64,000 bases of DNA from Pseudomonas sp. 14P_8.1_Bac3 (GCF_025466085.1 NZ_JANLOD010000051.1:41840-105839); one strand, 5' to 3'. Counted from the first letter of the stretch, positions 35,187-44,126 are shown. Made by a program: numbers and translations. The notes: a model not told the origin generated them from the letters alone.

Positions 35187-35825
35187 TCACGCGTCCTTCT
35201 GCTTGGTGCCGAAGATCTTGTCACCGGCATCGCCCAGGCCTGGGATGATGTAACCGTGTTCGTTGAGTTTTTCGTCAATGGAAGCGGTGTAGATGGTCAC
35301 GTCCGGGTGAGCCTTCTCAACCGCGGCGATGCCTTCGGGGGCGGCCACCAGCACCATGGCGCGGATGTCGCGGCAACCGGCTTTTTTCAGCAGGTCGATG
35401 GTGGCAACCATGGAGCTGCCGGTGGCGAGCATCGGGTCGATGATCATCGCCAGGCGTTCGTTGATTTCCGGGACCAGTTTTTCCAGGTAGGTGTGGGCCT
35501 GCAGCGTTTCTTCGTTGCGGGCCACGCCGACGGCACTGACCTTGGCGCCCGGGATCAGGCTCAGCACGCCTTCGAGCATGCCGATACCGGCGCGCAGGAT
35601 CGGCACCACGGTAATTTTCTTGCCGGCGATTTTCTCGACCGACACAGTGCCGGCCCAGCCCTGGATATCATAGGTTTCCAGCGGCAGGTCTTTGGTGGCT
35701 TCATAGGTCAGCAGGGCACCGACTTCCTGAGCGAGCTCACGGAAATTCTTGGTGCTGATGTCAGCGCGGCGCATCAGGCCAAGTTTATGACGGATCAGCG
35801 GATGGCGGATCTCGAGGATGGGCAT
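35187..35825 (-). CDS. upp: Uracil phosphoribosyltransferase
   Basis: This enzyme converts uracil and PRPP to UMP. It has 212 residues from ATG 35825 (MPILEIRHPLIRHKLGLMR). The PRPP-binding loop is MIDPMLATGSSMVATIDLLK and the C-terminal uracil-binding region is IDEKLNEHGYIIPGLGDAGD. A GGAG site precedes it. It is followed immediately by uraA. Promoters for upp and the divergent hpt lie in 35826-35989. Confidence 0.97.
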   Translation of the reverse strand: MPILEIRHPLIRHKLGLMRRADISTKNFRELAQEVGALLTYEATKDLPLETYDIQGWAGTVSVEKIAGKKITVVPILRAGIGMLEGVLSLIPGAKVSAVGVARNEETLQAHTYLEKLVPEINERLAMIIDPMLATGSSMVATIDLLKKAGCRDIRAMVLVAAPEGIAAVEKAHPDVTIYTASIDEKLNEHGYIIPGLGDAGDKIFGTKQKDA

Positions 35826-35989
35826 GGGAAAGGCTCCGGCGGCGGGCAAAAAAACCGGCCTAGATTAATCTATCCGAGGGTGTTGTCCTATAGACATAGA
35901 GTACGTTAGTCCACAAACGCTTGATCTGACCGTGCGGGATGCGTACCTTTGCCCGCTTTTCCTGCATCCGCCACCCCTTGGAGAGCACC

Positions 35990-36547
35990 ATGTCCGCTGA
36001 TCTCGAGCATATCCGTCAAATCATGCGAGAGGCTGACTGCCTGTACACCGAAGCTGAAGTCGAAGCGGCCATCGCCCGCGTCGGTGCGCACATCAACGAA
36101 CAGATGGCGGACACTAACCCGGTGGTGTTCTGCGTGATGAACGGCGGCCTGATTTTCGCCGGCAAACTGCTCACCCATCTGCAATTCCCGCTGGAAGCGT
36201 CCTACCTGCACGCGACCCGTTATCGCAACGAAACCAGCGGCGGTGACCTGTTCTGGAAGGCCAAGCCGGAAGTCTCTTTCATTGACCGTGACGTCCTGAT
36301 CATCGACGACATCCTCGATGAGGGTCACACCCTGGGTGCGATCATCGACTTCTGCAAGCACGCCGGCGCACGCAAAGTGCACACCGCCGTGCTGATCGAT
36401 AAGGACCACGACCGCAAGGCGCGTCCGGACCTGAAAGCCGATTTCGTCGGCCTGCCGTGCATCGACCGCTATATTTTCGGTTACGGCATGGACTACAAAG
36501 GCTACTGGCGTAACGCCAACGGGATTTTTGCTGTTAAAGGAATGTAA
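35990..36547 (+). CDS. hpt: Hypoxanthine-guanine phosphoribosyltransferase
   Basis: This is a purine-salvage enzyme of 185 residues. The PRPP loop is VLIIDDILDEGHTLGAIIDF, the N-terminal catalytic region PVVFCVMNGGLIFAGKL, and the C-terminus VGLPCIDRYIFGYGMDYKGY. GGAGA lies at optimal distance from ATG 35990, so the upstream open frame is not used. It is followed after 3 bases by the cupin gene. Confidence 0.94.
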   Translation: MSADLEHIRQIMREADCLYTEAEVEAAIARVGAHINEQMADTNPVVFCVMNGGLIFAGKLLTHLQFPLEASYLHATRYRNETSGGDLFWKAKPEVSFIDRDVLIIDDILDEGHTLGAIIDFCKHAGARKVHTAVLIDKDHDRKARPDLKADFVGLPCIDRYIFGYGMDYKGYWRNANGIFAVKGM

Positions 36548-36550
36548 ACC

Positions 36551-37024
36551 ATGAGTACGCCGCGCTTTCTGAATCAAACGCTGTTCACTGAATTGGCCGA
36601 GAAAGCCGCGGCCAACCCCCGTGGTCGCCAGCACCACAACTTTCACCAGATGGAAGATGCTTGCCATCGCATGGCGGTGGGGTTGCAGCCGCGCACCTAC
36701 ATTGCGCCGCATCGGCACCTGGAGGACACGAAGGCTGAAACCGTCTTGATTCTTAAGGGACGGCTTGGCCTGCTGATCTTTGACGAGACCGGCGCGGTGG
36801 TGCGCAAGCAAATCCTGCAGGCCGGTGGCGAGTGCGTCGGTGTGGACCTGCCGCCTGGCGTGTTCCATGGCATGGTGGTGCTGGAAGCCGACAGCCTGAT
36901 GTTCGAGTGCAAGGCCGGTCCTTACCGTCCGGTGGGCGAGGGTGAACTGGCGCATTGGGCGCCGCGCGAAGGCGAGCCGGGCGTGGCCGAATATCACGCG
37001 TGGATGCGCGCGCAGTTCGACTGA
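36551..37024 (+). CDS. WbuC-type cupin metalloprotein
   Basis: This 157-residue protein has cupin motifs: HRHLEDTKAETVLILKGRLG (metal ligands His, His, Glu) and PPGVFHGMVVLEADSLMFEC (second-motif His). It matches the WbuC cupin-fold family, whose members sit in sugar or O-antigen clusters, but here it follows hpt. The role is unknown. It is co-transcribed with hpt. Confidence 0.85.
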   Translation: MSTPRFLNQTLFTELAEKAAANPRGRQHHNFHQMEDACHRMAVGLQPRTYIAPHRHLEDTKAETVLILKGRLGLLIFDETGAVVRKQILQAGGECVGVDLPPGVFHGMVVLEADSLMFECKAGPYRPVGEGELAHWAPREGEPGVAEYHAWMRAQFD

Positions 37025-37053
37025 TCATTTTCGTCCGCTCACACCCCCGACCC

Positions 37054-37172
37054 CCGTAGGAGCGAGCCTGCTCCGGGCGGCGTTCCGACGATGGTCGTCA
37101 ACGATAACGTTGGCGGCCTGACACCCCGCGGCGTGCCGGCAATCATCGCGAGCAGGCTCGCTCCCACAGGGG
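37054..37172. repeat. Composite REP element
   Basis: REP arms at both ends (GTAGGAGCGAGCCTGCTC and GAGCAGGCTCGCTCCCAC) flank the same internal core as the element at 30349-30466 (about 40 of 44 core bases the same). Confidence 0.85.
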
Positions 37173-37197
37173 GAAACGTCCACACCGGAGCCCTCTG

Positions 37198-37683
37198 ATG
37201 AAACCGTTGATCCGTTGCTGCGCCGCGCTGTTACTGACCCTCAGCCTGCCGCTGTCCGCCGCTCCCGCGCCGATGCACGCGCAGTTCCTGCCTCCCGATG
37301 ACCTGTCCCTGCGCGAGGGCGAGCCCGAGCAGCAACAGTTGCTGCAGGTCACCGAGTATTCGGTGGTGGTCGGCAGTCAGCGCCAGTCCACCCAACAACC
37401 CATCCCGGTGACGTCGCCGTTGCTGGTCCGCCTCAAGGGCAAATCCCTGAACAAGGGCGCGACCATCAATCAGGTGCTGGTCAACTTCGACGGCGAAAGC
37501 AAAAGCCTGAAAAAGCCGATCTACGACGAGAAGAGCAAAACCCTGACGCTGTTTTACCCGGTGGCGCAGTACCGCGTGGTCATCGACTTGCTGCGCAATG
37601 ACACGGTGTATTGCCAGTTCCTCAGCTACGCCAACGGCCATGTCTGGGCCGACCTGCACACCGGCGCCGTTCGTTCGCGTTGA
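37198..37683 (+). CDS. Secreted protein of unknown function
   Basis: I do not recognise this 161-residue protein. It has a signal peptide (LIRCCAALLLTLSLPLSAAP) and a beta-rich remainder (TEYSVVVGSQRQ, PLLVRLKGKSLNKGATINQV, TLTLFYPVAQYRVVIDLL, with one mature cysteine in VYCQF). It is likely periplasmic. It starts 25 bases after a composite REP and is followed by a PA4642-type gene, perhaps in one transcript. Confidence 0.75.
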   Translation: MKPLIRCCAALLLTLSLPLSAAPAPMHAQFLPPDDLSLREGEPEQQQLLQVTEYSVVVGSQRQSTQQPIPVTSPLLVRLKGKSLNKGATINQVLVNFDGESKSLKKPIYDEKSKTLTLFYPVAQYRVVIDLLRNDTVYCQFLSYANGHVWADLHTGAVRSR

Positions 37684-37746
37684 GCCCTGCGGCCACTGAG
37701 GGGTAAACTGCCCGCCCCGTGATATGTCTGCGAGCTGGAGTCGGCA

Positions 37747-38034
37747 ATGCGTAAAGATAAGAAACAAGTGATTGGTGACGAGATCGGCGATGAGCAGATC
37801 AAGTTGTTTCTCGATTTCGAGCCGGTCGACGCCACTTCGCCGTCCCTGCACAAGCTGATCAAGGCTTACCGTGGCCTGCGCATCGACGACTTCGAGCGTT
37901 TTCTGGTGTTCTTCGTTGAAGCGGGTCTGGATGTGAACGGCAAGGACGAGCACGGCAATGATTTCGTGACCCTGATCAAGGATCAGCGCAACGCGGCCGA
38001 GTACATCGAACTGATCGAAAAAGCTCGCGGTTAA
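37747..38034 (+). CDS. PA4642-family conserved small protein
   Basis: This 95-residue, charged, soluble protein (MRKDKKQVIGDEIGDEQIKL; then LIKAYRGLRIDDFERFLVFF and AGLDVNGKDEHGNDFVTLI) is conserved in pseudomonads beside mqo. The C-terminal half resembles an ankyrin-like helical pair, but this is weak. Function unknown. CTGGAG precedes the ATG, and a strong bidirectional terminator follows. Confidence 0.82.
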   Translation: MRKDKKQVIGDEIGDEQIKLFLDFEPVDATSPSLHKLIKAYRGLRIDDFERFLVFFVEAGLDVNGKDEHGNDFVTLIKDQRNAAEYIELIEKARG

Positions 38035-38048
38035 ATTTCCACAGGCAC

Positions 38049-38087
38049 AAAAAAACGCCCCGCTCCTACAGGAGCGGGGCGTTTTTT
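38049..38087. terminator. Bidirectional terminator between the PA4642-like gene and mqo
   Basis: A run of A, then arms CGCCCCGCTCCT and AGGAGCGGGGCG around a 3-base loop (ACA), then a run of T. It can end both convergent transcripts. Confidence 0.92.
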
Positions 38088-38098
38088 ATGCGGCCAAA

Positions 38099-39607
38099 TC
38101 AAGCGAAGCTTGGGGTCTCGCTGCTTTCTTCAACCAGTTCCAGCGCAATGTTGTTCTGGGTGTTGATCTTGCGATACAGCGCAGCATCGGTTTCCAGAAC
38201 CTTTTCACGGGCCGGGAAAATTTCCGCCAGCTTGGCCGCCCACTCGCCGGACGCCTTGGCTGCGAAGCATTTCTCGATCAGTTCCAGCATGATCGAAACA
38301 GTGACCGACGCGCCAGGCGAAGCGCCGAGCAGTGCCGCGAGGGAGCCGTCCTTGGCAGCCACCAGTTCGGTACCGAACTGCAGGACGCCGCCCTTTTTCG
38401 GGTCTTTCTTGATGATCTGCACCCGCTGGCCGGCCACTTCCAGGCGCCAGTCTTCGGCTTTCGCCTCAGGGTAGAAACGACGCAGGGAATCCAGGCGCTG
38501 CTCCATCGACTGCATCACTTCGCTGACCAGGTATTTGGTCAGGTCCATGTTGTTTTTCGCCACGGCCAGCATCGGTCCGATATTGCCGGCGCGAACCGAC
38601 AGCGGCAGGTCCATGAAGGAACCGTGCTTGAGGAACTTGGTGGTGAAACCGGCATACGGTCCGAACAGCAGGGATTTCTTGCCGTCGACCACGCGGGTGT
38701 CCAGGTGCGGCACGGACATCGGTGGCGAACCCACGGCGGCCTGGCTGTAGACCTTGGCCTGGTGGTGCTTGACCACTTCCGGGTTGTCGCAACGCAGCCA
38801 TTGGCCGCTGATCGGGAAGCCGCCGAAGCCTTTGCTTTCTTCGATGCCCGACGCCTGCAGCAACGGCAATGCCGCGCCGCCCGCACCGAGGAAGACGAAC
38901 CTGGCGTCGACTTCACGGGTGTTTCCGCTGTTGACGTCCTTGATGCTGACGGTCCAGCCGCCGTTGTTGCGCTTCAGGCCGGTCACGCGTTTGCAGTACT
39001 TGACCTGGGCATCGGGTGCGCTGGTCAGGTGCTTGAGCAGTTGGTTGGTCAGTGCGCCGAAGTTGACGTCGGTGCCATTGATCACGCGGGTCGCCGCGAG
39101 GACTTCATCCGCCGGCCGGCCCGGCATCATCAATGGCATCCACTCGGCCATTTTCGCCTTGTCTTCGGTGTATTCCATGTCGGAAAAGGCGTGGTGCTTG
39201 CTCAGCACGTTGAAGCGTTCCTTGAGGAAGGACACTCCGTTGTCACCTTGCACGAAGCTCAGGTGCGGAACCGGGCTGATGAAGGACTTGCACGAACCGA
39301 AGGTGCCTTTTTTGGTCAGGTAGGACCAGAACTGCTTCGACACCTCGAACTGGGTGTTGATGTGCACGGCTTTCTTGATGTCGACGGTGCCGTCGGCGGC
39401 CTGCGGCGTGTAGTTGAGCTCACACAGCCCGGCGTGACCGGTACCGGCGTTGTTCCACGGGTTCGAACTCTCCGCGGCACCGGAATCCATCAGCTCGACG
39501 ACTTCCAGCTTGATCGCGGGGTCGAGCTCTTTGAGCAGTACTGCAAGGGTGGCACTCATGATGCCGGCCCCAACCAGTACTACGTCGACTGCTTCATTAT
39601 GCGCCAT
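38099..39607 (-). CDS. mqo: Malate:quinone oxidoreductase
   Basis: This peripheral membrane FAD enzyme oxidises malate to oxaloacetate and reduces quinone in the TCA cycle. It has 502 residues. The N-terminal FAD motif is VVLVGAGIMSATLAVLLKEL, followed by the family stretch SSNPWNNAGTGHAGLCELNY; LFGPYAGFTTKFLKHGS lies near the C-terminus. It stands alone, with a 700-base non-coding region upstream. Confidence 0.96.
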   Translation of the reverse strand: MAHNEAVDVVLVGAGIMSATLAVLLKELDPAIKLEVVELMDSGAAESSNPWNNAGTGHAGLCELNYTPQAADGTVDIKKAVHINTQFEVSKQFWSYLTKKGTFGSCKSFISPVPHLSFVQGDNGVSFLKERFNVLSKHHAFSDMEYTEDKAKMAEWMPLMMPGRPADEVLAATRVINGTDVNFGALTNQLLKHLTSAPDAQVKYCKRVTGLKRNNGGWTVSIKDVNSGNTREVDARFVFLGAGGAALPLLQASGIEESKGFGGFPISGQWLRCDNPEVVKHHQAKVYSQAAVGSPPMSVPHLDTRVVDGKKSLLFGPYAGFTTKFLKHGSFMDLPLSVRAGNIGPMLAVAKNNMDLTKYLVSEVMQSMEQRLDSLRRFYPEAKAEDWRLEVAGQRVQIIKKDPKKGGVLQFGTELVAAKDGSLAALLGASPGASVTVSIMLELIEKCFAAKASGEWAAKLAEIFPAREKVLETDAALYRKINTQNNIALELVEESSETPSFA

Positions 39608-40344
39608 TTAACGCGTCTCCAAAATCTGCAGCACCAAATTGTCGGCATGGCTGCCAAGCGTTCCGGGGCGTGTCAGTGATGCCCCAGGTACTCATGGCAG
39701 TGTCGCCATGTCCGAATCTTCGCAATTTATCGCAACTTCGACGGACGCTACCGGCCGGGTCAATGAGGTCTATGAACTCACTTCAACGCGCGACTGGCAA
39801 TTCGACTTATGGTCGAGACATCCGTTTGTGCAACCAAATCCGTAGCGGACAGGCTTCAGGCTCCGGTGTTCGAGGCGTACTCGGTCCTGTGTCGTTGGGC
39901 TGTTCCAGACGCTAATGGTGCATATTCAGACGCAAAACTATTCATTTGCTCGCCACACTCTTGTGAAGTTGTGAAAACCCGTTTTTTTCACGCTCTTTTG
40001 AAGACGTGAACCTCAAAAAAGGGCTGCCCCAGCCTGGCACCGTGCCCGGATGGATTGCCGCCATGGGATACATGACCGGCAAAACGGGCAAACAGCTCAG
40101 TGACCGAGCGTAATGACAGCTCTGCAGATTCGCGAAAAGCGGGGTTTTTGCCAAGGGAACAGCAAGCGCGCCAGCTTCACTCGATCTGTGTGGGCGGCTC
40201 TCTGTGGGCGGTGCGGGGTGCCAATACCGAAGCATTGACGATGCTGCGAGGCCCGATCAGGAGACGTCCTTATAATCGGGGGGAGATTGTATCTAAGAAA
40301 CGCAGGGAAATGGACGTGTTTAATGACTTTTATTAGGCGTCTGG
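39608..40344. other. 737-base region without a convincing gene
   Basis: Short frames here (39639-40009 plus; 39942-40235 minus) lack ribosome sites, recognisable motifs and the third-position G+C bias of neighbouring genes. The region is richer in A+T around 39910-40020 and must contain the mqo promoter. A TATAAT at 40271-40276 has no partner at normal distance. A small RNA cannot be excluded. Confidence 0.5.
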
Positions 40345-40578
40345 TCAGGTGGCCAGCCACTGCTGCGCCCGGGCGCGCGGTTGGCGCTGGCTGATACGGG
40401 CGCTGGCAGGCAGCGGATGGTGCAGCCAGTTGAGGCGGATTTCTTCGATTTCGACCCAGCCATCGCCCATTGGCTGCAGGCTGCACTGCTTGAACGCCTG
40501 GCAATGACCATTGCGGTCGAGCAGGACGAAGCAGCGGTGCAATGGGCGGGGCGCGAACAGCGAGATCAGGTAACGCAT
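40345..40578 (-). CDS. Small conserved hypothetical protein
   Basis: This 77-residue, basic protein starts MRYLISLFAPRPLHRCFVLL and contains CQAFKQCSLQP. I recall similar small proteins in fluorescent pseudomonads but no function. ATG 40578 has AAGG about 10 bases upstream. It has no operon partner: mqo lies far downstream on the same strand and the YajG-type gene is divergent. Confidence 0.6.
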   Translation of the reverse strand: MRYLISLFAPRPLHRCFVLLDRNGHCQAFKQCSLQPMGDGWVEIEEIRLNWLHHPLPASARISQRQPRARAQQWLAT

Positions 40579-40799
40579 GACGAAGTACCTTGATAGGGTG
40601 ACTGTGGTGAAGATTGTCAGGGCGGCGTGACATGCAAGTGTATGGGCGGTGACATCTGTGTGACACGATCCGGATCTGAAAGATGTGTCAGACCTTTCCT
40701 TGTTTTGCCTTGATGGTTGCGCTGGTTCGCCGCTGTAGCGCACCGCTATACTGCCGGTCTGTTTGTGCCTGATTCTGGCCTGATTCTGGAGAGATGAGC

Positions 40800-41384
40800 A
40801 TGTTGCAACGCCTGTTGTTCGGTTTGATTACTGTGACCAGCTTGACGCTGGTTGGCTGCGCCCACAGCCCGCAACAACTGAACCCGGAACCGAAGCTGAC
40901 CACTCAGCTGGCACCGGTCGGCCATGGCCAACCCGTGGTGGTGCGTGTGGTGGACGGTCGTCCTTCGCCGACCTTGGGCACCCGTGGCGGCCTGTATCCG
41001 GAGACCAGCGCGATCACGGTGCAGGGCGCGCAGATCCTGCCGAAGTTGCAGGCTCAGGCTGAAGCGGCCGTGCGTCTGCTGGGCTTCACCCCAACTACCA
41101 ATGCGATGAATGCCCCGCAACTGACCGTGACCCTGGCCGAGCTGAAGTATCAGTCGCCGAAGGAAGGCATGTACGTGACCGAGGCGACCATCGGCGCGAC
41201 CTTCCGCTCCGACGTGCAGAACGCCAACCGCCGCTACAGCGGTCGTTACGGGGCCTCCCTGGACCAGCGCTTCGGCATGGCGCCGAACCAGGAAACCAAC
41301 ACCAAGCTGGTCAGCGATGTGTTGAGCGATGCGCTGACGCGCCTGTTCAAGGACCCGACCGTGGGTCAGATCCTCGGCGAATAA
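40800..41384 (+). CDS. YajG family lipoprotein
   Basis: This 194-residue lipoprotein has the signal LITVTSLTLVGCAHSP, placing the lipidated cysteine near residue 18. The mature part has the YajG-family flow (VVVRVVDGRPSPTLGTRGG, then YPETSAITVQGAQILPKL). GGAG spacing favours ATG 40800 over ATG 40794. Probably outer-membrane anchored; function unknown. A REP doublet follows. Confidence 0.86.
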   Translation: MLQRLLFGLITVTSLTLVGCAHSPQQLNPEPKLTTQLAPVGHGQPVVVRVVDGRPSPTLGTRGGLYPETSAITVQGAQILPKLQAQAEAAVRLLGFTPTTNAMNAPQLTVTLAELKYQSPKEGMYVTEATIGATFRSDVQNANRRYSGRYGASLDQRFGMAPNQETNTKLVSDVLSDALTRLFKDPTVGQILGE

Positions 41385-41394
41385 CCCGAGCCCC

Positions 41395-41496
41395 TTGTAG
41401 GAGCGAGCCTGCTCGCGATGGACGTGAACGATGACGCGTGCAATTTGAATAAACGCGGCGCCCTTACGTTTTTCGCGAGCAAGCTCGCTCCTACAG
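41395..41496. repeat. REP doublet
   Basis: Inverted REPs TTGTAGGAGCGAGCCTGCTC and GAGCAAGCTCGCTCCTACA lie about 60 bases apart after the YajG-type gene. Confidence 0.88.
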
Positions 41497-41507
41497 GTAG
41501 CGGTCGG

Positions 41508-41714
41508 TCAGGCCGCTTCGGAATAGAAATCCAGCACACTCACCCCCGTCAGCAAATCCGCCTCCGGCAAATCTGCATGCTGATGCCCGCCCAGTGCGCA
41601 ATACACCAGCCAATGGCGATCCTGAACGTTGAAGGCAAGGCTGCCGACTAAGGCTTGTTGTTCGTCGCTCTGGGCGATGAGGTAGAGGCGGTCCTGGTTT
41701 TCGGCGTGCAGCAT
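41508..41714 (-). CDS. Small hypothetical protein
   Basis: This 68-residue protein (MLHAENQDRLYLIAQSDEQQ; then HWLVYCALGGHQHADLPEAD) is not one I recognise. Its codon use resembles neighbouring genes. The frame continues upstream, so a GTG start is possible. It is divergent from the next small membrane protein gene. Confidence 0.5.
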   Translation of the reverse strand: MLHAENQDRLYLIAQSDEQQALVGSLAFNVQDRHWLVYCALGGHQHADLPEADLLTGVSVLDFYSEAA

Positions 41715-41908
41715 GACGGTGTCCGTGTCGGTTTTGATGGGCCGAGAGACTGACGGATGCAGATGACGAAGCCGTGACGCAAGACAGGAATCTGCCAAAT
41801 GGTGGGTTATTTGTCGTAAAACGCGGGCAGCAGGGACGGCTTTCGGTAGAATCCGCGCCGCGGTCGTCGGTCCGGCGCCTGCCACACCTGTTTTGTCCGA
41901 GGTTCGTG

Positions 41909-42187
41909 ATGTCGCTGCATTTGATGACGCTGTTTACCGCCCATCCTGCCAAGTTGATCAACCTGCTGGCCTTGCTGTTCGCCTTCCCGGGCGGCTGGTT
42001 GCTGCACGCCACGCGTCGCCGCGAACAACGCGCGCAGGCCAGTCTGGCGGAACAGCGTCAGAGTCGTCCCAGCGAAGAACCGGTCCTCGATTGGGCGACC
42101 TTGCGCATGAACCGGTTTTTCTACCGTTTCGGCTTTGCCTGCCTTGGGCTGGCGTTGCTGGTGTCGTGGATCAGCACACGCTTCTGA
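41909..42187 (+). CDS. Small membrane protein of unknown function
   Basis: This 92-residue protein has two hydrophobic segments (LINLLALLFAFPGGWLL and FACLGLALLVSWISTRF) separated by a charged, cytoplasmic-looking loop. GAGG lies about 8 bases before ATG 41909. It is conserved in layout near plsC-like genes in pseudomonads as far as I recall; function unknown. A REP doublet follows. Confidence 0.65.
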   Translation: MSLHLMTLFTAHPAKLINLLALLFAFPGGWLLHATRRREQRAQASLAEQRQSRPSEEPVLDWATLRMNRFFYRFGFACLGLALLVSWISTRF

Positions 42188-42207
42188 ACCCGCACACACA
42201 CAACCCT

Positions 42208-42295
42208 CTGTAGGAGCGAGCTTGCTCGCGATTCTCGTCAACGATCACGCAACGCGGTACCTGGACATTTTTCGCGAGCAAGCTCGCTCCTGCAG
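42208..42295. repeat. REP doublet
   Basis: CTGTAGGAGCGAGCTTGCTC and its inverted partner GAGCAAGCTCGCTCCTGCAG flank a 45-base centre. Confidence 0.88.
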
Positions 42296-42315
42296 AATAG
42301 GCGCTCAGGCCATTG

Positions 42316-43482
42316 CTATAGCGGCAGCCCGGCCTTCACCCGGTACTGATTGCGCACTGGCGTAGCGTATTGCAGCACCAGGAACGGCCGATGCTCTTCC
42401 GGGCAGGCGTCCAGGCGCCGTTGCCATTCTTCCTTGGCCTTGGCCAGCTCGTCGGCGGCAAACACTTCGGCGGCCGTCGGCACCTGCAACTGCGGGTCAG
42501 CATCCTTCCACTGCGCATACGCCAGGTAGTGCACCGGGAACAGGCGATAGCCGCCGAGGATCTGCTTGTCCATTTCGGTTGCCAACTGCTTGGTGTCTTC
42601 GAACAGCTCGGTGATCGGTGCGGCAAAGTTCACATGAACGCGGCCCTTGTAGCCGGTGATGCCCTTGGCGATGCTCACATCGTCCTCGCCCGGCACTTTG
42701 CTGTAGCTGCCGGTGGTGGCGCGAATGTAGAGCTCACGCGCCTTGGCCTGGTCGCACGGGTCATATTCGTAGCTGATCGACACCGGGGTCACGTTCAGCG
42801 AACGAATGACTTCGCCGAACGGCTCGTCCTTGCGGCTCATGTGGAACATCTTGAGGATCGCCGATTCGGTGCGGTCGTCACCGTCCTTGGCCCGGCCTTC
42901 GGCCTGGGCGATCCAGATCGAGGCGCAATCATGACGGATCGAGTGATTGATGTAAGCCGACAGCAACTGGTACGCCGCCATTTTTTCCCGGCGACCGGTG
43001 ATCGAACGGTGCACGATGAAGCTCTTGTTCAGGCGCATCAGGTCGCTGACAAAGGGCTTCTGCAGCAGGTTGTCGCCAATCGCGATGCGCGGTGTCGGCA
43101 GGCCGGCGTGATACACGGCATAGTTCACGAAAGCCGGGTCCATCACGATGTCGCGGTGGTTGGCGATGAACAGGTAAGCGCTGCCCGACTTGAACTGCTC
43201 GACGCCGGTGTACGTCACACCGTCCGTGGCGCGTTCGATGGTGTGGTCGACGTAGTACTCGACTTTGTCCTGCAGCGTGGCCACCGAATTGATGCCGGCG
43301 AATTCACGGCGCAACCGGTGAGCTATAAGAGGTTTGAGCATCCAGCCGAAGGCACCGGCGTAACGCGGGAAGCGGAAATGGATGAGGATATCTAGAAACG
43401 CCTTGTCGCCGAGCAGCCGGTGCAGCACCGCTGGGACTTCGCTGTCGTCGTAAGGTCGGATGGCATCGAATTCGCCCATCAT
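42316..43482 (-). CDS. 1-acyl-glycerol-3-phosphate acyltransferase-like (PlsC superfamily)
   Basis: This 388-residue protein has an acyltransferase centre FIANHRDIVMDPAFVNYA, where the catalytic His and Asp are five residues apart (HX5D) in place of the usual HX4D, and a substrate-binding IWIAQAEGRAKDG, similar to the FPEGTRS motif. There is no clear membrane helix. It belongs to the glycerol-acyltransferase superfamily; its acyl acceptor is unknown. Divergent from the CPXCG gene. Confidence 0.82.
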   Translation of the reverse strand: MMGEFDAIRPYDDSEVPAVLHRLLGDKAFLDILIHFRFPRYAGAFGWMLKPLIAHRLRREFAGINSVATLQDKVEYYVDHTIERATDGVTYTGVEQFKSGSAYLFIANHRDIVMDPAFVNYAVYHAGLPTPRIAIGDNLLQKPFVSDLMRLNKSFIVHRSITGRREKMAAYQLLSAYINHSIRHDCASIWIAQAEGRAKDGDDRTESAILKMFHMSRKDEPFGEVIRSLNVTPVSISYEYDPCDQAKARELYIRATTGSYSKVPGEDDVSIAKGITGYKGRVHVNFAAPITELFEDTKQLATEMDKQILGGYRLFPVHYLAYAQWKDADPQLQVPTAAEVFAADELAKAKEEWQRRLDACPEEHRPFLVLQYATPVRNQYRVKAGLPL

Positions 43483-43620
43483 GCTCTCTTGTTAGAAACG
43501 GCTAGGGTAAGTAAAGGTTTTGATCGAAAACCAACGGGGCACGGTCTGAAAAGGTAGTCAGACAAAATAGCCCTGCAAATAGACCGGCGATTATACGCAC
43601 AAGTCACCCGGGAGACCGCG

Positions 43621-43803
43621 ATGCTGGAAACCGAGCGCTACGAATGTCCGTATTGTGGGGAAGAGGCTGAGGCCGTGCTGGATTTGTCCGGTGGCGATCA
43701 GACCTATATCGAGGATTGTCCGGTGTGTTGCCGCCCTATCACGTTTGTCCTGCAGACTGATGGTCAGGAATGGTTGCTTGACGTTCACAGTGAAAACGAA
43801 TGA
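43621..43803 (+). CDS. CPXCG-motif cysteine-rich protein
   Basis: This 60-residue protein has a zinc-ribbon-like pair of motifs, ECPYCGEEAE and DCPVCCRP, typical of the CPXCG family. The N-terminal MLETERYECPYC is characteristic. Function unknown. It is followed after 27 bases by the DUF2007 gene, forming a small operon. Confidence 0.88.
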   Translation: MLETERYECPYCGEEAEAVLDLSGGDQTYIEDCPVCCRPITFVLQTDGQEWLLDVHSENE

Positions 43804-43830
43804 AACGCCGTATTAAAGGGGGCGCGCTTC

Positions 43831-44091
43831 ATGCAGCGAATCTATGAACCGGAAAACCTGATGGAAGGCGAGTTGCTGCAAAGCATGCTGGCCAGCGAGG
43901 GCATCGAGGCACATCTGGTCGGGCGCGATTTGCTCGGTGGCAGCGGGGAGCTGCCGATCTTCGGGCTGTTGGGGTTGTCGGTCGATAACGACCAGGCCGC
44001 CTACGCCCGGGAGTTGATCACTGCGTACAATGCCGCGCTACCAATGCCCGGCGATGAACCGGACAGCTTCCCCGGCACGCTGGTCTGTTAG
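43831..44091 (+). CDS. DUF2007 family protein (putative signal-transducing protein)
   Basis: This 86-residue protein matches the GlnB-like DUF2007 family: MQRIYEPENLMEGELLQSML, then GIEAHLVGRDLLGGSGELP and the acidic C-terminus. Members are annotated as putative signal transducers without a defined role. Read with the CPXCG gene and SRAP gene on the same strand, perhaps one transcript. Confidence 0.85.
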   Translation: MQRIYEPENLMEGELLQSMLASEGIEAHLVGRDLLGGSGELPIFGLLGLSVDNDQAAYARELITAYNAALPMPGDEPDSFPGTLVC

Positions 44092-44126
44092 GCTGGCGTT
44101 CGTTTTATCAAGAGTCGTGTTGCCCC

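Noticed and set aside
39639..40235. Short open frames in the gap before mqo
   Set aside because: No ribosome sites, no codon bias and no family features.
40235..40276. Promoter from TTGACG to TATAAT
   Set aside because: The two boxes are 30 bases apart, far beyond a working spacer, and only a 70-base stretch follows before the next gene end.
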